A stretch of DNA of 7,256 nt from Holophaga sp. (GTDB lineage Bacteria > Acidobacteriota > Holophagae > Holophagales > Holophagaceae), in contig JAUYES010000635.1 in the NCBI GenBank assembly GCA_030691225.1, positions 1-7,256 on the forward strand. The letters are read 5' to 3'. Both the position numbers and the translations under genes were made by a program. The notes beneath the pieces were generated by a model. The model was not told the DNA's origin and made no database searches. It saw nothing but the letters and a program-made list of their open reading frames with translations. Shown here one piece after another: positions 1 to 5,904 of this stretch. Position 1 is the stretch's first letter; each line of letters begins with the position of its first letter.

Positions 1-620
1 TTATGGGACGGCGTGGCGAAATCGCACAAAAGCAAGGCTCTCCAGCAGCGATTCGGAGGTTGCTCCTTTGTGTGGTTCTGCTATCACCAGCATTGGGCCT
101 CGCGTGGATCGGAGCTACTCTGCATCAAGCTCAAGCACTTATTCCTGCCGTGGTTTTTGGAGCGGGAATTTTCGGGCTCTTTCTCGCCGGACGCGAGCAC
201 AGTGCAGCCGGCGAATTGCTAGCGGCTGCCGCCTTTTCTCTTTCGGCGCTACCAGTTGCCGTTCTGGGTGGAATCAGCACCGAAAAGGCGCTTACCTTAG
301 CCCTGGGCCTCATGGCTCTTCACGCCCTGGGAACCACGCTGGTACGCGGGTTTCTCGCCTCCCTGATGCAGGGCAAAATCCGAGGGCCGAAAATCCTTCC
401 CGTGCTGTTGGGCTTGGCCCTCAGTGTCGGCGTCCTGGTTTCACCCCTGCCCTGGCTCCTGGCCTTGGCACCTGTGCCGCTCACTCTGGCGGCGCTTTGG
501 GTGCTTTGGCGACCCCCTTCCCCACGGGATCTTCGAACCGTGGGATGGGTTTTGACGGCAGGCTCCTTGGTGGGGGCTTTAACAATTTTGGCTGGCCTGC
601 ACGGGTTTCAACGTTTTTAA
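1..620 (+). CDS. YwiC-like integral membrane protein, 5' end missing
   Basis: This is a very hydrophobic protein with about five to six predicted membrane segments (LLLCVVLLSPALGLAWIGA, ALIPAVVFGAGIFGLFLA, LLAAAAFSLSALPVAVLGG, ALTLALGLMALHALGTTL, ILPVLLGLALSVGVLV, WLLALAPVPLTLAALWVL, and a C-terminal segment). The motif GREHSAAGELLAAAAFSLSALPVAVLGG, the later RGFLAS segment and the C-terminal DLRTVGWVLTAGSLVGALTIL resemble the YwiC-like family, whose members have about 220-250 residues and no established biochemical role. The family's N-terminal PREHGAW-type segment is absent. The frame is open to the window edge, so the first Met (position 3) is probably internal and the gene begins upstream. 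The family call rests on memory of its pattern and is moderate. That it is a real membrane protein gene is more secure. Confidence 0.6.
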   Translation, partial: MGRRGEIAQKQGSPAAIRRLLLCVVLLSPALGLAWIGATLHQAQALIPAVVFGAGIFGLFLAGREHSAAGELLAAAAFSLSALPVAVLGGISTEKALTLALGLMALHALGTTLVRGFLASLMQGKIRGPKILPVLLGLALSVGVLVSPLPWLLALAPVPLTLAALWVLWRPPSPRDLRTVGWVLTAGSLVGALTILAGLHGFQRF

Positions 621-673
621 CTAAAGGCGTTAAACCAAATGCCCTAATCTTCGGTCCAGTAGGTTGCGGCTTC

Positions 674-694
674 GACCCATCCTTGGGTCTTTCT
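674..694 (+). terminator. Short hairpin with T-rich tail after the membrane-protein gene
   Basis: GACCCA (674-679) and TGGGTC (684-689) form a perfect 6-bp stem with a TCCT loop, followed by TTTCT. It lies 53 bp after the stop of the membrane-protein gene and 24 bp before the next start, where an intrinsic terminator would separate the two transcripts. The stem is short and the T-tract is interrupted, so it may be weak. Confidence 0.45.
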
Positions 695-718
695 GCGCCC
701 TAGCCCCGAGGATTCGAT

Positions 719-1714
719 ATGAAAAGCCATCACTCCGCGGTCATTCTGCTCGCCCTAGCTGCCATTCATCATTCCACCCTGCGCGCCCAAGAATCCCGGC
801 TTGAGCCATTGCCAGCACCCACAGACATTGTTTGGAAATTAGGCGGCGAAGCCGATAGTGAGCAAGGGCGCTTGGCCGAAATCAAGTTCCACTGGCGGCC
901 CTCTCACCATTCTCTGCTTTCGGCGGGCTACACCTATTCCACCCTCAGCTCCACCAATATCACTGGCACGAGTGCTCACATCGCCTCAATTGCGGGAGAG
1001 TACGCCTTTGGCGCCTTCGGCCTTGGGGGGGGCTATACCCACGTGGCAGAGAGTGATCTGCTGAAATCCAACGCCTTCTCGCTGAAGCCCTTCTACGAAT
1101 CCGGCGCATGGCGCTTGGAACTTAGTGGTTCTCATCGAAGTACGCAATTCGACCGCTTCAGCTTTACCAATATCCCCATCCAAGGACCGCTAGCAACGGT
1201 CTACGTTTCGGGCTCGGCTCAACTGGACCTCACCAGTAAAGGCATCGGCGGCAGCATCGACTACCTTGGCGAAACTTGGCATGCCTACGTTTCCTACGAC
1301 ACTTACAGCTATGGCGAATTTGCGGGAGAAACCTCCGTCACCGCCATTCGCGAAGCCAATGGATCCGTTAGTACCCGGACCTTCACCGCCCTCGCCAGTC
1401 GCATGGCGACCCGCCTCCAGCGCTTTGCGGGGTCGGCCGCCACCCGCAAGGCGGGCCTGCTCGATAATTCGGCTCTGGTGGGCTTGGATATCAATCTTCG
1501 GCCCGTTCTCCTTGGCTTTGAGCTGGGTCGCGATCAGGACCATCTCACACAAGCCACCGCCACCAGCTACACCGGGATTGTGTCGCTGGATACCAGCCGC
1601 CGAACCACCCTGGAGCTGCGGGGCGGCGCCATTCAATCCGATACTCTCGGCACGATTCGCTTCATCGGGCTGAGCCTAACGGTCAGGAGTATTCCGAAGG
1701 GAATCTTTAACTGA
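719..1714 (+). CDS. Secreted, probable outer-membrane beta-barrel protein of unknown function
   Basis: The 331-residue product starts with a Sec signal peptide: MKSHH, a hydrophobic core AVILLALAAI, and LRAQ with likely cleavage after Ala23. The mature part is rich in Gly, Ser, Thr and aromatics. It shows alternating amphipathic strands such as HSLLSAGYTYSTL, AHIASIAGEYAFGAFGLGGGYTHV, WRLELSGSHRSTQF, WHAYVSYDTYSYGEF and RTTLELRGGAI, typical of an outer-membrane barrel. The last residues (GIFN) are not a textbook C-terminal Phe/Trp beta-signal. A GAGGA ribosome binding site (708-712) lies 6 bp before the ATG. The gene stands alone: a hairpin precedes it and the next gene converges on it with an 18-bp gap. 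I do not recognise a named family. A surface sensor, porin-like barrel or assembly reporter are all possible, and nothing in the sequence picks one. Confidence 0.8.
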   Translation: MKSHHSAVILLALAAIHHSTLRAQESRLEPLPAPTDIVWKLGGEADSEQGRLAEIKFHWRPSHHSLLSAGYTYSTLSSTNITGTSAHIASIAGEYAFGAFGLGGGYTHVAESDLLKSNAFSLKPFYESGAWRLELSGSHRSTQFDRFSFTNIPIQGPLATVYVSGSAQLDLTSKGIGGSIDYLGETWHAYVSYDTYSYGEFAGETSVTAIREANGSVSTRTFTALASRMATRLQRFAGSAATRKAGLLDNSALVGLDINLRPVLLGFELGRDQDHLTQATATSYTGIVSLDTSRRTTLELRGGAIQSDTLGTIRFIGLSLTVRSIPKGIFN

Positions 1715-1732
1715 AACCGTTTCCAGGGCGGT

Positions 1733-2167
1733 TCACTTGCGCTTCTTGGTTTCCCCTCGGACTACTAACACATCGCAGGGAGCGTGCTTAACCACCCGGG
1801 CGGCGGTGGAACCAAAGAGCAGGCGCTCCAACCCCGAGTGCCCCACCTGAGCAACCACCAGCAGGGAATCGGGGCTCGCCTCGTTCACCAGTTCTTCCGC
1901 GGGGCTGCCCCATTTCACACTCACTTCGGCCTTGGGGATATCTTTCACCATGCTTTCCAAGTGCTCCCTGGCGTGATCCTCCATGGACCGCAGCCACGCT
2001 GGGTCAGGCAGCGCAATCTGGGCCTCGGGCAGCATGGGTGCTGGGGGTTGCAGGACATGGATGGCAATCAAAGGAATGCCTAAGCGAACGGCCCACTCGG
2101 CACCCCGCTCAAGGGCCACACGGGAAGAATCTGAAAAATCCACACCGACAAGAACGCGCTGAATCAT
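1733..2167 (-). CDS. Universal stress protein (UspA family), single domain
   Basis: The 144-residue cytoplasmic protein has the complete Usp fold order. It starts with strand MIQRVLVGVDFSDSS, with the Asp10 that contacts adenine in ATP-binding members. A second strand is PLIAIHVLQ, and the C-terminal signature runs from about residue 103 to 137 (VVAQVGHSGLERLLFGSTAARVVKHAPCDVLVVR). The family's nucleotide motif G-x2-G-x9-G-S/T reads A106-x2-G109-x9-G119-S120, so the first glycine is alanine. ATP binding is likely but not certain. Usp proteins are dimeric stress-induced factors, often tied to stasis, oxidative or energy stress. The start at 2167 was chosen over an in-frame ATG at 2338 because family homology begins there and GGAG (complement of 2175-2178) lies 7 bp upstream. 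The longer form would also run into the divergent pirin gene. The gene is divergent from pirin across 130 bp. Confidence 0.93.
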   Translation of the reverse strand: MIQRVLVGVDFSDSSRVALERGAEWAVRLGIPLIAIHVLQPPAPMLPEAQIALPDPAWLRSMEDHAREHLESMVKDIPKAEVSVKWGSPAEELVNEASPDSLLVVAQVGHSGLERLLFGSTAARVVKHAPCDVLVVRGETKKRK

Positions 2168-2297
2168 GGCGGTACTCCAGGAGAGGGCTCGGTACCAAGA
2201 TAGGCCTAAGGCCTTAAAAAACAATGGGTTCAATGGACTTCTAATGGGGTTGTCACCACTTTTGATGTTTAGACATCTTATTTCCAACGGAGCGCCC
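2168..2297. promoter_or_regulatory. Divergent usp/pirin intergenic region with short palindromes
   Basis: This spacer must hold the promoters of both divergent genes. Two overlapping palindromes, TAGGCCTA (2201-2208) and TAAGGCCTTA (2207-2216), sit in the 16-bp gap between weak minus-strand elements for usp: TTGTTT (complement of 2219-2224) and TATCTT (complement of 2197-2202). On the pirin side, GATGT-N4-ACATC (2264-2277) lies just after a TTGTCA element (2250-2255), where an operator could be placed. I could not find a convincing -10 for pirin. The palindromes are directly visible; their role as operators is an inference. Confidence 0.35.
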
Positions 2298-2996
2298 ATG
2301 ATCACCCTTCGACCCGCAAACGAACGTGGCCATTTCAATTTTGGCTGGCTGGATACCTGGCACAGTTTCAGCTTCGGCGACTACTACGATCCGCGTCATC
2401 AGCAGTTCCGTGCCCTGCGCGTTATCAACGAGGACTGGGTTGCGCCCGGCCAGGGTTTTGGCACGCATGGCCACAAGGATATGGAAATCTTCACCTGGGT
2501 GTTGGAAGGGGCGTTGGAGCACCAAGATTCGCTGGGCACCAAGGGTGTGATTCGACCCGGCGAGGCCCAGGTAATGAGCGCGGGAAGCGGCATCCGCCAC
2601 AGCGAATTCAATGCCTCGGCAGAAACCCCCGTGCATCTTTTGCAGATCTGGATCCTGCCTCAGGCGCAAGGCCTAGCCCCTCGCTACGATCAGGTGCGAT
2701 TCGAGGACTCTGAGTTGCGCAATCAGTGGAAAGAGGTGGCCAGTCCAAGTGGCGTGCAAGGCTCCATCAAACTTTTCCAGGACGTCCACCTACACGTGGC
2801 CAGGATGGACGCAGGCGTTTCACTCCAGCGAGACCTGGAGCCGGACCGTCATGGCTGGATGCAGGTTGCAAGGGGTTCTGTGGAACTTAACGGGACGCCT
2901 CTCAAGGCCGGTGATGGTGCTGCCATCGAAAATGAAAGCCCTCTGGCGGTGACATCCCTTGAGGATTCCGAAGTGCTGTTTTTTGATCTGGCGTGA
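2298..2996 (+). CDS. Pirin family protein (YhhW-like bicupin, putative quercetin 2,3-dioxygenase)
   Basis: The 232-residue protein matches the bacterial pirin family at full length. The N-terminal cupin carries GWLDTWHSFSFGDYYDP (16-32), HGHKDMEIFTWVLEGALEHQDS (57-78), the pirin hallmark SAGSGIRHSEFN (94-105), and LLQIWI. The four expected metal ligands are all present as His57, His59, His101 and Glu103, at the same numbers as I recall for E. coli YhhW. The second half is a degenerate C-terminal cupin domain (about 140-232). Characterised members bind iron or another divalent metal. Some cleave quercetin in vitro and others act as redox-sensing cofactors, so the physiological substrate is unknown. 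The start at 2298 was chosen over 2166 because the family begins at MITLRPA and GGAG (2289-2292) is 5 bp upstream. The gene is divergent from usp and convergent with yceH, with 10 bp between the stops. Confidence 0.95.
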   Translation: MITLRPANERGHFNFGWLDTWHSFSFGDYYDPRHQQFRALRVINEDWVAPGQGFGTHGHKDMEIFTWVLEGALEHQDSLGTKGVIRPGEAQVMSAGSGIRHSEFNASAETPVHLLQIWILPQAQGLAPRYDQVRFEDSELRNQWKEVASPSGVQGSIKLFQDVHLHVARMDAGVSLQRDLEPDRHGWMQVARGSVELNGTPLKAGDGAAIENESPLAVTSLEDSEVLFFDLA

Positions 2997-3009
2997 AATC
3001 GCTTTTTTA
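2989..3009 (+). terminator. T-run at the pirin/yceH convergent junction, weak terminator candidate
   Basis: GCG-TGAAAT-CGC spans the pirin stop codon and is followed by TTTTTTATT (from 3003). The stem is only 3 bp, so termination is supported mainly by the T6 run and by position at the junction of two convergent genes. Confidence 0.25.
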
Positions 3010-3651
3010 TTCCAGCTGCCCACGAAAGGCTTCGAATTCCGCGCGCAGGGTTGCTAGATCCGAACGCAGCGCAGCCACTTCATCACGCAACGAAGGTGCC
3101 GCGGGTTCATGCCCTTGAGGTGCTGACAAAGGCTGGGTAGCGCGGGGGTCATCGTCACCGCCCAACACTTGGGCAAAACGAGATTCCCGAGAACCAGGTT
3201 GTCGCGGAAGTTTTACGGCCAGACGATCGGGACCGGATTCCAGACAATCCAAGGCAGCCTCCACTTCCGCAAGGTCCTGAAAGGCGTAGAGCCGCTGCGT
3301 GCGTGAGCGCAGCTCTCCTGGCGTTTGCGGCCCACGCAGCATCAGTTCACAAAGCACCGCCGATTCTTGTTCCGAGAGATCGAAGCGCTCCCGCACGCGA
3401 TGTTCATACTTGGTCGTGCGCGATCCTGCACCCCGAACCTCCCAGGCCAACTGTTCGGCCCGAAGGGTTTCAAGGCCATCCAGCACAGCGGATTCCTCCA
3501 GGTGCAGCACCGGATCCCGGTTACTGCTCTGGTTGCAGGCGTTCACCAGTGCATTGAGGGTCAGCGGGTAGTATTCGGGCGTGCTCATCTGCTTTTCCAG
3601 CAACGCACCCAAGACGCGCAAAGCGATGGGATCGAGCGTGGGCACAGGCAT
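3007..3651 (-). CDS. yceH: YceH family protein (DUF480)
   Basis: The 214-residue protein is collinear with E. coli YceH (about 215 residues). Family blocks are visible in order: LDPIALRVLGALLEKQMSTPEYYPLTLNALVNACNQSSNRDPV (6-48), GSRTTKYEHR (76-85), LMLRGPQTPGELRSRTQRLY (103-122), LAEVEAALDCL (127-137), and the LPRQPGSRESRFAQVL segment (148-163). The fold is two winged-helix domains, suggesting nucleic-acid or protein binding. No biochemical role is firmly established. A linker rich in Asp, Pro and Ala leads to a C-terminal heptad-like coiled coil (188-212, LRDEVAALRSDLATLRAEFEAFR), as in the E. coli protein. Two starts are close: 3675 (MNNFLGVS) and 3651 (MPVPTLD). I chose 3651 because GGAG lies 5 bp upstream and the length then matches the family. 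The gene is transcribed alone, divergent from the DUF4139 remnant. Confidence 0.94.
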   Translation of the reverse strand: MPVPTLDPIALRVLGALLEKQMSTPEYYPLTLNALVNACNQSSNRDPVLHLEESAVLDGLETLRAEQLAWEVRGAGSRTTKYEHRVRERFDLSEQESAVLCELMLRGPQTPGELRSRTQRLYAFQDLAEVEAALDCLESGPDRLAVKLPRQPGSRESRFAQVLGGDDDPRATQPLSAPQGHEPAAPSLRDEVAALRSDLATLRAEFEAFRGQLE

Positions 3652-3728
3652 GGAAACTCCGAGAAAGTTGTTCATGATACCCCCAAGACGAGGGGTCGCG
3701 ATTCCTACCCATGAGCTAAGCTGGATCC

Positions 3729-3959
3729 ATGTTTCCTCAGCAGGCCCTACTATGTTTCGCCATTGGCTTGAGTCTCGGTGCTCAGCCAGTGCCGGAAGTG
3801 ACAAGCTCAGGTAAAGATCGGACTGCGCTGGGCATCACGATCTACCACAACAATCTGGCCATGATTCGTGAAACGCGGAGCGTCGAACTCCCAGTCGGAA
3901 TTGTGCAAGTTGCCTTTGCGGATGTAGCCGCCAATATCAACCCCAAACACCCCAACTGA
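3729..3959 (+). pseudogene. Truncated DUF4140/DUF4139-type paralogue, N-terminal remnant
   Basis: This 76-codon frame has a start, a signal peptide (QQALLCFAIGLSLGAQ) and a stop, but only the first structural segment of the protein encoded by the next gene. Its ALGITIYHNNLAMIRETRSVELPVGIVQVAFADVAANINP aligns without gaps to LAVTIYNDNLALVKDQREVKLDKGNQALAFQEVSAQIRP of the neighbour. My hand count over the 38 positions starting at GITIY is 16 identities. At DNA level TCACGATCTAC is shared (3836-3846 and 4076-4086). After NINP the homology stops (KHPN, then TGA), where the neighbour continues with more than 400 further residues. The two copies are too diverged for a recent duplication. The likely story is an old tandem paralogue that lost its body by deletion. 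A functional short secreted peptide cannot be excluded. There is no good ribosome binding site before the ATG. Confidence 0.65.
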
Positions 3960-3978
3960 TCCACCTCAAGGAGCCCCC

Positions 3979-5412
3979 ATGCGCGCCCTACTTCTCGCCC
4001 CCCTTGCCTTTTCCCTTGCGGCCCAGAGCCCCAAGGAAATGGTCACGACCCTCAAGGATCAGCAATCCCTTGCCGTCACGATCTACAACGACAATCTCGC
4101 TCTCGTCAAAGATCAGCGCGAAGTCAAATTAGATAAGGGCAACCAGGCGCTGGCTTTTCAGGAAGTCTCGGCACAAATCCGGCCGGAAACGGCGCTGCTG
4201 CGCAATCTCACGCTGCCCAAGGACTTCTGGGTGGTGGAGCAGAATTTTGATTTCGATTTACTGACCCCCACCAAGTTGCTGGAAAAATATGTGGGCCAAA
4301 AAGTCTTGATCGTGCGCAGCATTCCCAATACCGAAGGTGCTGGCGCCAAGGAGCTGCGCGAAGAAGCTACCGTACTCGCCACAAACAATGGCGTGGTGTT
4401 GCAATTCGCGGATCGCATTGAAACCTCGGCCCCGGGTCGCATTGTCTATCCCAAGGTGCCTGAGAACCTGCGCGCTCGCCCGACGCTGGTGGTTAACCTC
4501 CATAGCGCCGCCGAAAAAAGCCAGAAGCTAGAACTGAGCTACCTCACCGGCGGCCTTGCCTGGAAGGCCGATTACGTGGCCAATCTGGCAGCAGATGAGA
4601 AAACGCTGGATCTCAGCGGCTGGGTAACCCTCACCAACCAGAGTGGCGCAACCTATCCCAATGCCACGCTGCAACTGGTGGCTGGCGATGTGAACCGCGT
4701 TCAACCCAGGCGCCAGAATATTCAAATGTCGATGGCCAAATCGATGCGAGCCGAGGCTGCGCCCGAAATGAAGGAGGAGAGTCTCTTCGAGTACCACCTC
4801 TACACCTTGGATCGCCCCACCACGATTAAGGAAAATCAGACCAAGCAGGTGGCGCTTCTCTCGGCCGCCAATGTACCCATCCGCAAGGAATACCTTCTCA
4901 AAGGCGATAGCTACTATTACCAGGGCAGCTACGGCGACCTAGGCGACAAGGTCAAGGTGGGCGTCTTCGTGGAATTCGATAACCGCACGGAAAGTCGCAT
5001 GGGCATGCCGCTCCCCAAGGGCATCGTGCGGGTTTACAAGCGAGACAGCCAAGGCCGTGCCCAATTTGTGGGCGAAGATGCCATTGACCACACACCCAAA
5101 AACGAATTGGTGCGCCTGAAGCTGGGTGATGCCTTCGATGTGACCGCCCGCCGCAAACAAAGCGATTACAAGAGCCTTGGCAAACAAGGGACCTGGGGCA
5201 ATGTGTATGAGATGGCCTTCGAAGTCGTGGTCAAAAACGCCAAGAAGGAAGCCGTCACCGTTGCGATCCAGGAGCCCATCTACGGTGATTGGGAAATCAT
5301 TCAGAAGAGCCACGCCTTTACCAAGGAAGCCGCGGGAACAGCCAAGTTCAAGGTGGAAGTGCCTGCTGAAGGCAGTGCCACTCTCACCTACCGCGTGCGG
5401 GTGAAGTGGTAA
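3979..5412 (+). CDS. Secreted DUF4139 domain-containing protein (DUF4140 N-terminal segment)
   Basis: The 477-residue product has a short Sec signal peptide (MRALLLAPLAFSLAAQ, cleavage probably near residue 15). It continues with an N-terminal DUF4140-like segment (about 25-115, SLAVTIYNDNLALVKDQREVKL and ALAFQEVSAQIRPETALLRNL). The DUF4139 body follows (about 180-477), with its signatures LSYLTGGLAWKADYVANL (186-203), LSGWVTLTNQSGATYPNATLQLVAGDVN (212-239), EYHLYTLDRPTTIKENQTKQVAL (271-293) and a C-terminal beta-rich domain ending SATLTYRVRVKW. The related MuiA-like proteins have a similar domain pair. Their molecular role is poorly defined, and no catalytic residues can be assigned. The protein is predicted periplasmic or surface associated. 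AAGGAG (3968-3973) lies 5 bp before the ATG, a strong start. It directly follows the truncated paralogue (19-bp gap) and may share its promoter. A strong hairpin lies about 100 bp past its stop. Confidence 0.92.
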   Translation: MRALLLAPLAFSLAAQSPKEMVTTLKDQQSLAVTIYNDNLALVKDQREVKLDKGNQALAFQEVSAQIRPETALLRNLTLPKDFWVVEQNFDFDLLTPTKLLEKYVGQKVLIVRSIPNTEGAGAKELREEATVLATNNGVVLQFADRIETSAPGRIVYPKVPENLRARPTLVVNLHSAAEKSQKLELSYLTGGLAWKADYVANLAADEKTLDLSGWVTLTNQSGATYPNATLQLVAGDVNRVQPRRQNIQMSMAKSMRAEAAPEMKEESLFEYHLYTLDRPTTIKENQTKQVALLSAANVPIRKEYLLKGDSYYYQGSYGDLGDKVKVGVFVEFDNRTESRMGMPLPKGIVRVYKRDSQGRAQFVGEDAIDHTPKNELVRLKLGDAFDVTARRKQSDYKSLGKQGTWGNVYEMAFEVVVKNAKKEAVTVAIQEPIYGDWEIIQKSHAFTKEAAGTAKFKVEVPAEGSATLTYRVRVKW

Positions 5413-5486
5413 AGGCAAGCCCAGCAAGAAATTTGTCAAAAAATCACAAGCAATCGGCACGGAACGCTTCTGGCTTGGCCGTGACC

Positions 5487-5546
5487 GGCCTGACCGGGAG
5501 GCCAATCAGGCCAACAAAGCCACGTGAACCATGGCTTTGTTGGCCT
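5487..5546 (+). terminator. Strong 15-bp hairpin with a competing upstream hairpin
   Basis: AGGCCAACAAAGCCA (5508-5522) and TGGCTTTGTTGGCCT (5532-5546) are perfect reverse complements around a 9-nt loop. The stem is very stable and lies about 100 bp past the DUF4139 stop, so it probably ends that transcript. Only a short TT-A-A tail follows, so it is not a canonical T-tract terminator. GGCCTGA (5487-5493) can pair perfectly with TCAGGCC (5506-5512), whose last five bases belong to the left arm of the large hairpin. The two folds are therefore mutually exclusive, as in an attenuator, though that role is inference. Confidence 0.5.
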
Positions 5547-5775
5547 TAAGTCATCCTGCGAAACGCCGCTAAGAATGCGGAATTGAATTTTCTTAAGTAT
5601 CCCAACCAACACCCGATGTGATTAAAGTCAACGCTTTCGAAGCGGATCCCTTATACATTTATCCGGTGGCCGATCTGCCGCACTTCAGGACCCGCCAAGA
5701 GCCGAGGACCTGAGTGACACAAGCAAACATAACGTCCATTGCGGGCGGCCAATACAACGGGGCATACGCCTTGTT

Positions 5776-5849
5776 TTGACGTGGCGCTGGAAATCGATAA
5801 AACTTTCTCGATTAAACGCGTTCACAATCGATCATTTTTTGTCGATAAA
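5776..5849 (+). promoter_or_regulatory. Candidate promoter(s) of the flavin-subunit gene
   Basis: Two sigma70-like pairs can be drawn: TTGACG (5776-5781) with TAAAAC (5798-5803, 16-bp spacer), and TTCACA (5821-5826) with GATAAA (5844-5849, 17-bp spacer). In both cases the -10 falls inside one copy of the 16-bp repeat, so either each repeat covers a promoter or the repeat is itself the duplicated -10 region. The -10 matches are only 4 of 6. Confidence 0.35.
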
Positions 5850-5857
5850 ATTTTCTC
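5794..5857 (+). repeat. Near-identical 16-bp direct repeat in the promoter region
   Basis: TCGATAAAACTTTCTC (5794-5809) and TCGATAAAATTTTCTC (5842-5857) match at 15 of 16 positions with a 48-bp offset. Each contains a partial dyad, GA-t-AAA-N2-TTT-c-TC. TCGAT occurs four times in the block, at 5794, 5808, 5828 and 5842, giving spacings of 14, 20 and 14 bp. The repeats lie 48-111 bp upstream of the flavin-subunit start and look like paired binding sites for a transcription factor. I could not match them to a known box such as FNR, Rex or Fur. Confidence 0.55.
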
Positions 5858-5904
5858 ACTTCGCGGGCGGCGCTCGGAACTGCCCAAGAATTCATGGAGC
5901 CCAC

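Larger units (their letters stand above)
5413..5904. other. Long non-coding interval before the flavin-subunit gene
   Basis: Nearly 490 bp hold no convincing gene. From left to right the interval shows a competing-hairpin cluster (5487-5546), a small hairpin CGCTT-TCG-AAGCG (5632-5644), an imperfect stem CACTTCAGGACC/GGACCTGAGTG (5681-5692 with 5706-5716, one bulge and one mismatch), and an AT-rich promoter-like block with a direct repeat (5791-5860). A 32-codon GTG frame (5618-5713) lacks a ribosome binding site. The amount of dyad structure is high for simple spacer DNA, but I recognise no known riboswitch or small RNA. Confidence 0.6.

Noticed and set aside
68..703. 211-codon plus-strand frame overlapping the membrane protein
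   Set aside because: It is out of frame with the clearly hydrophobic membrane protein, is rich in Arg, Gly, Ser and Pro, and shows no domain pattern.
1190..1636. 148-codon minus-strand frame inside the beta-barrel gene
   Set aside because: Low-complexity Gly/Ala content and antisense to a frame with a signal peptide and a good ribosome binding site.
1715..1733. AACCG-N9-CGGTT as a terminator between the convergent barrel and usp genes
   Set aside because: The stem has only 5 bp and no T-run on either strand.
2166..2297. N-terminal extension of the pirin frame
   Set aside because: The family begins at position 2298 with a good ribosome binding site. The extension has no homology and overlaps the usp start.
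3679..3696. ACCCC-N8-GGGGT inverted repeat between yceH and the DUF4139 remnant
   Set aside because: A 5-bp GC-only stem is easily found by chance in GC-rich DNA and has no tail or context that marks a regulator site.
4939..5505. 188-codon open frame on the minus strand
   Set aside because: It is antisense to the DUF4139 gene, with no family resemblance; a codon-bias shadow.
5618..5713. 32-codon GTG frame in the intergenic region
   Set aside because: No ribosome binding site and no recognisable homology, so it is not called as a gene; kept only as an observation.
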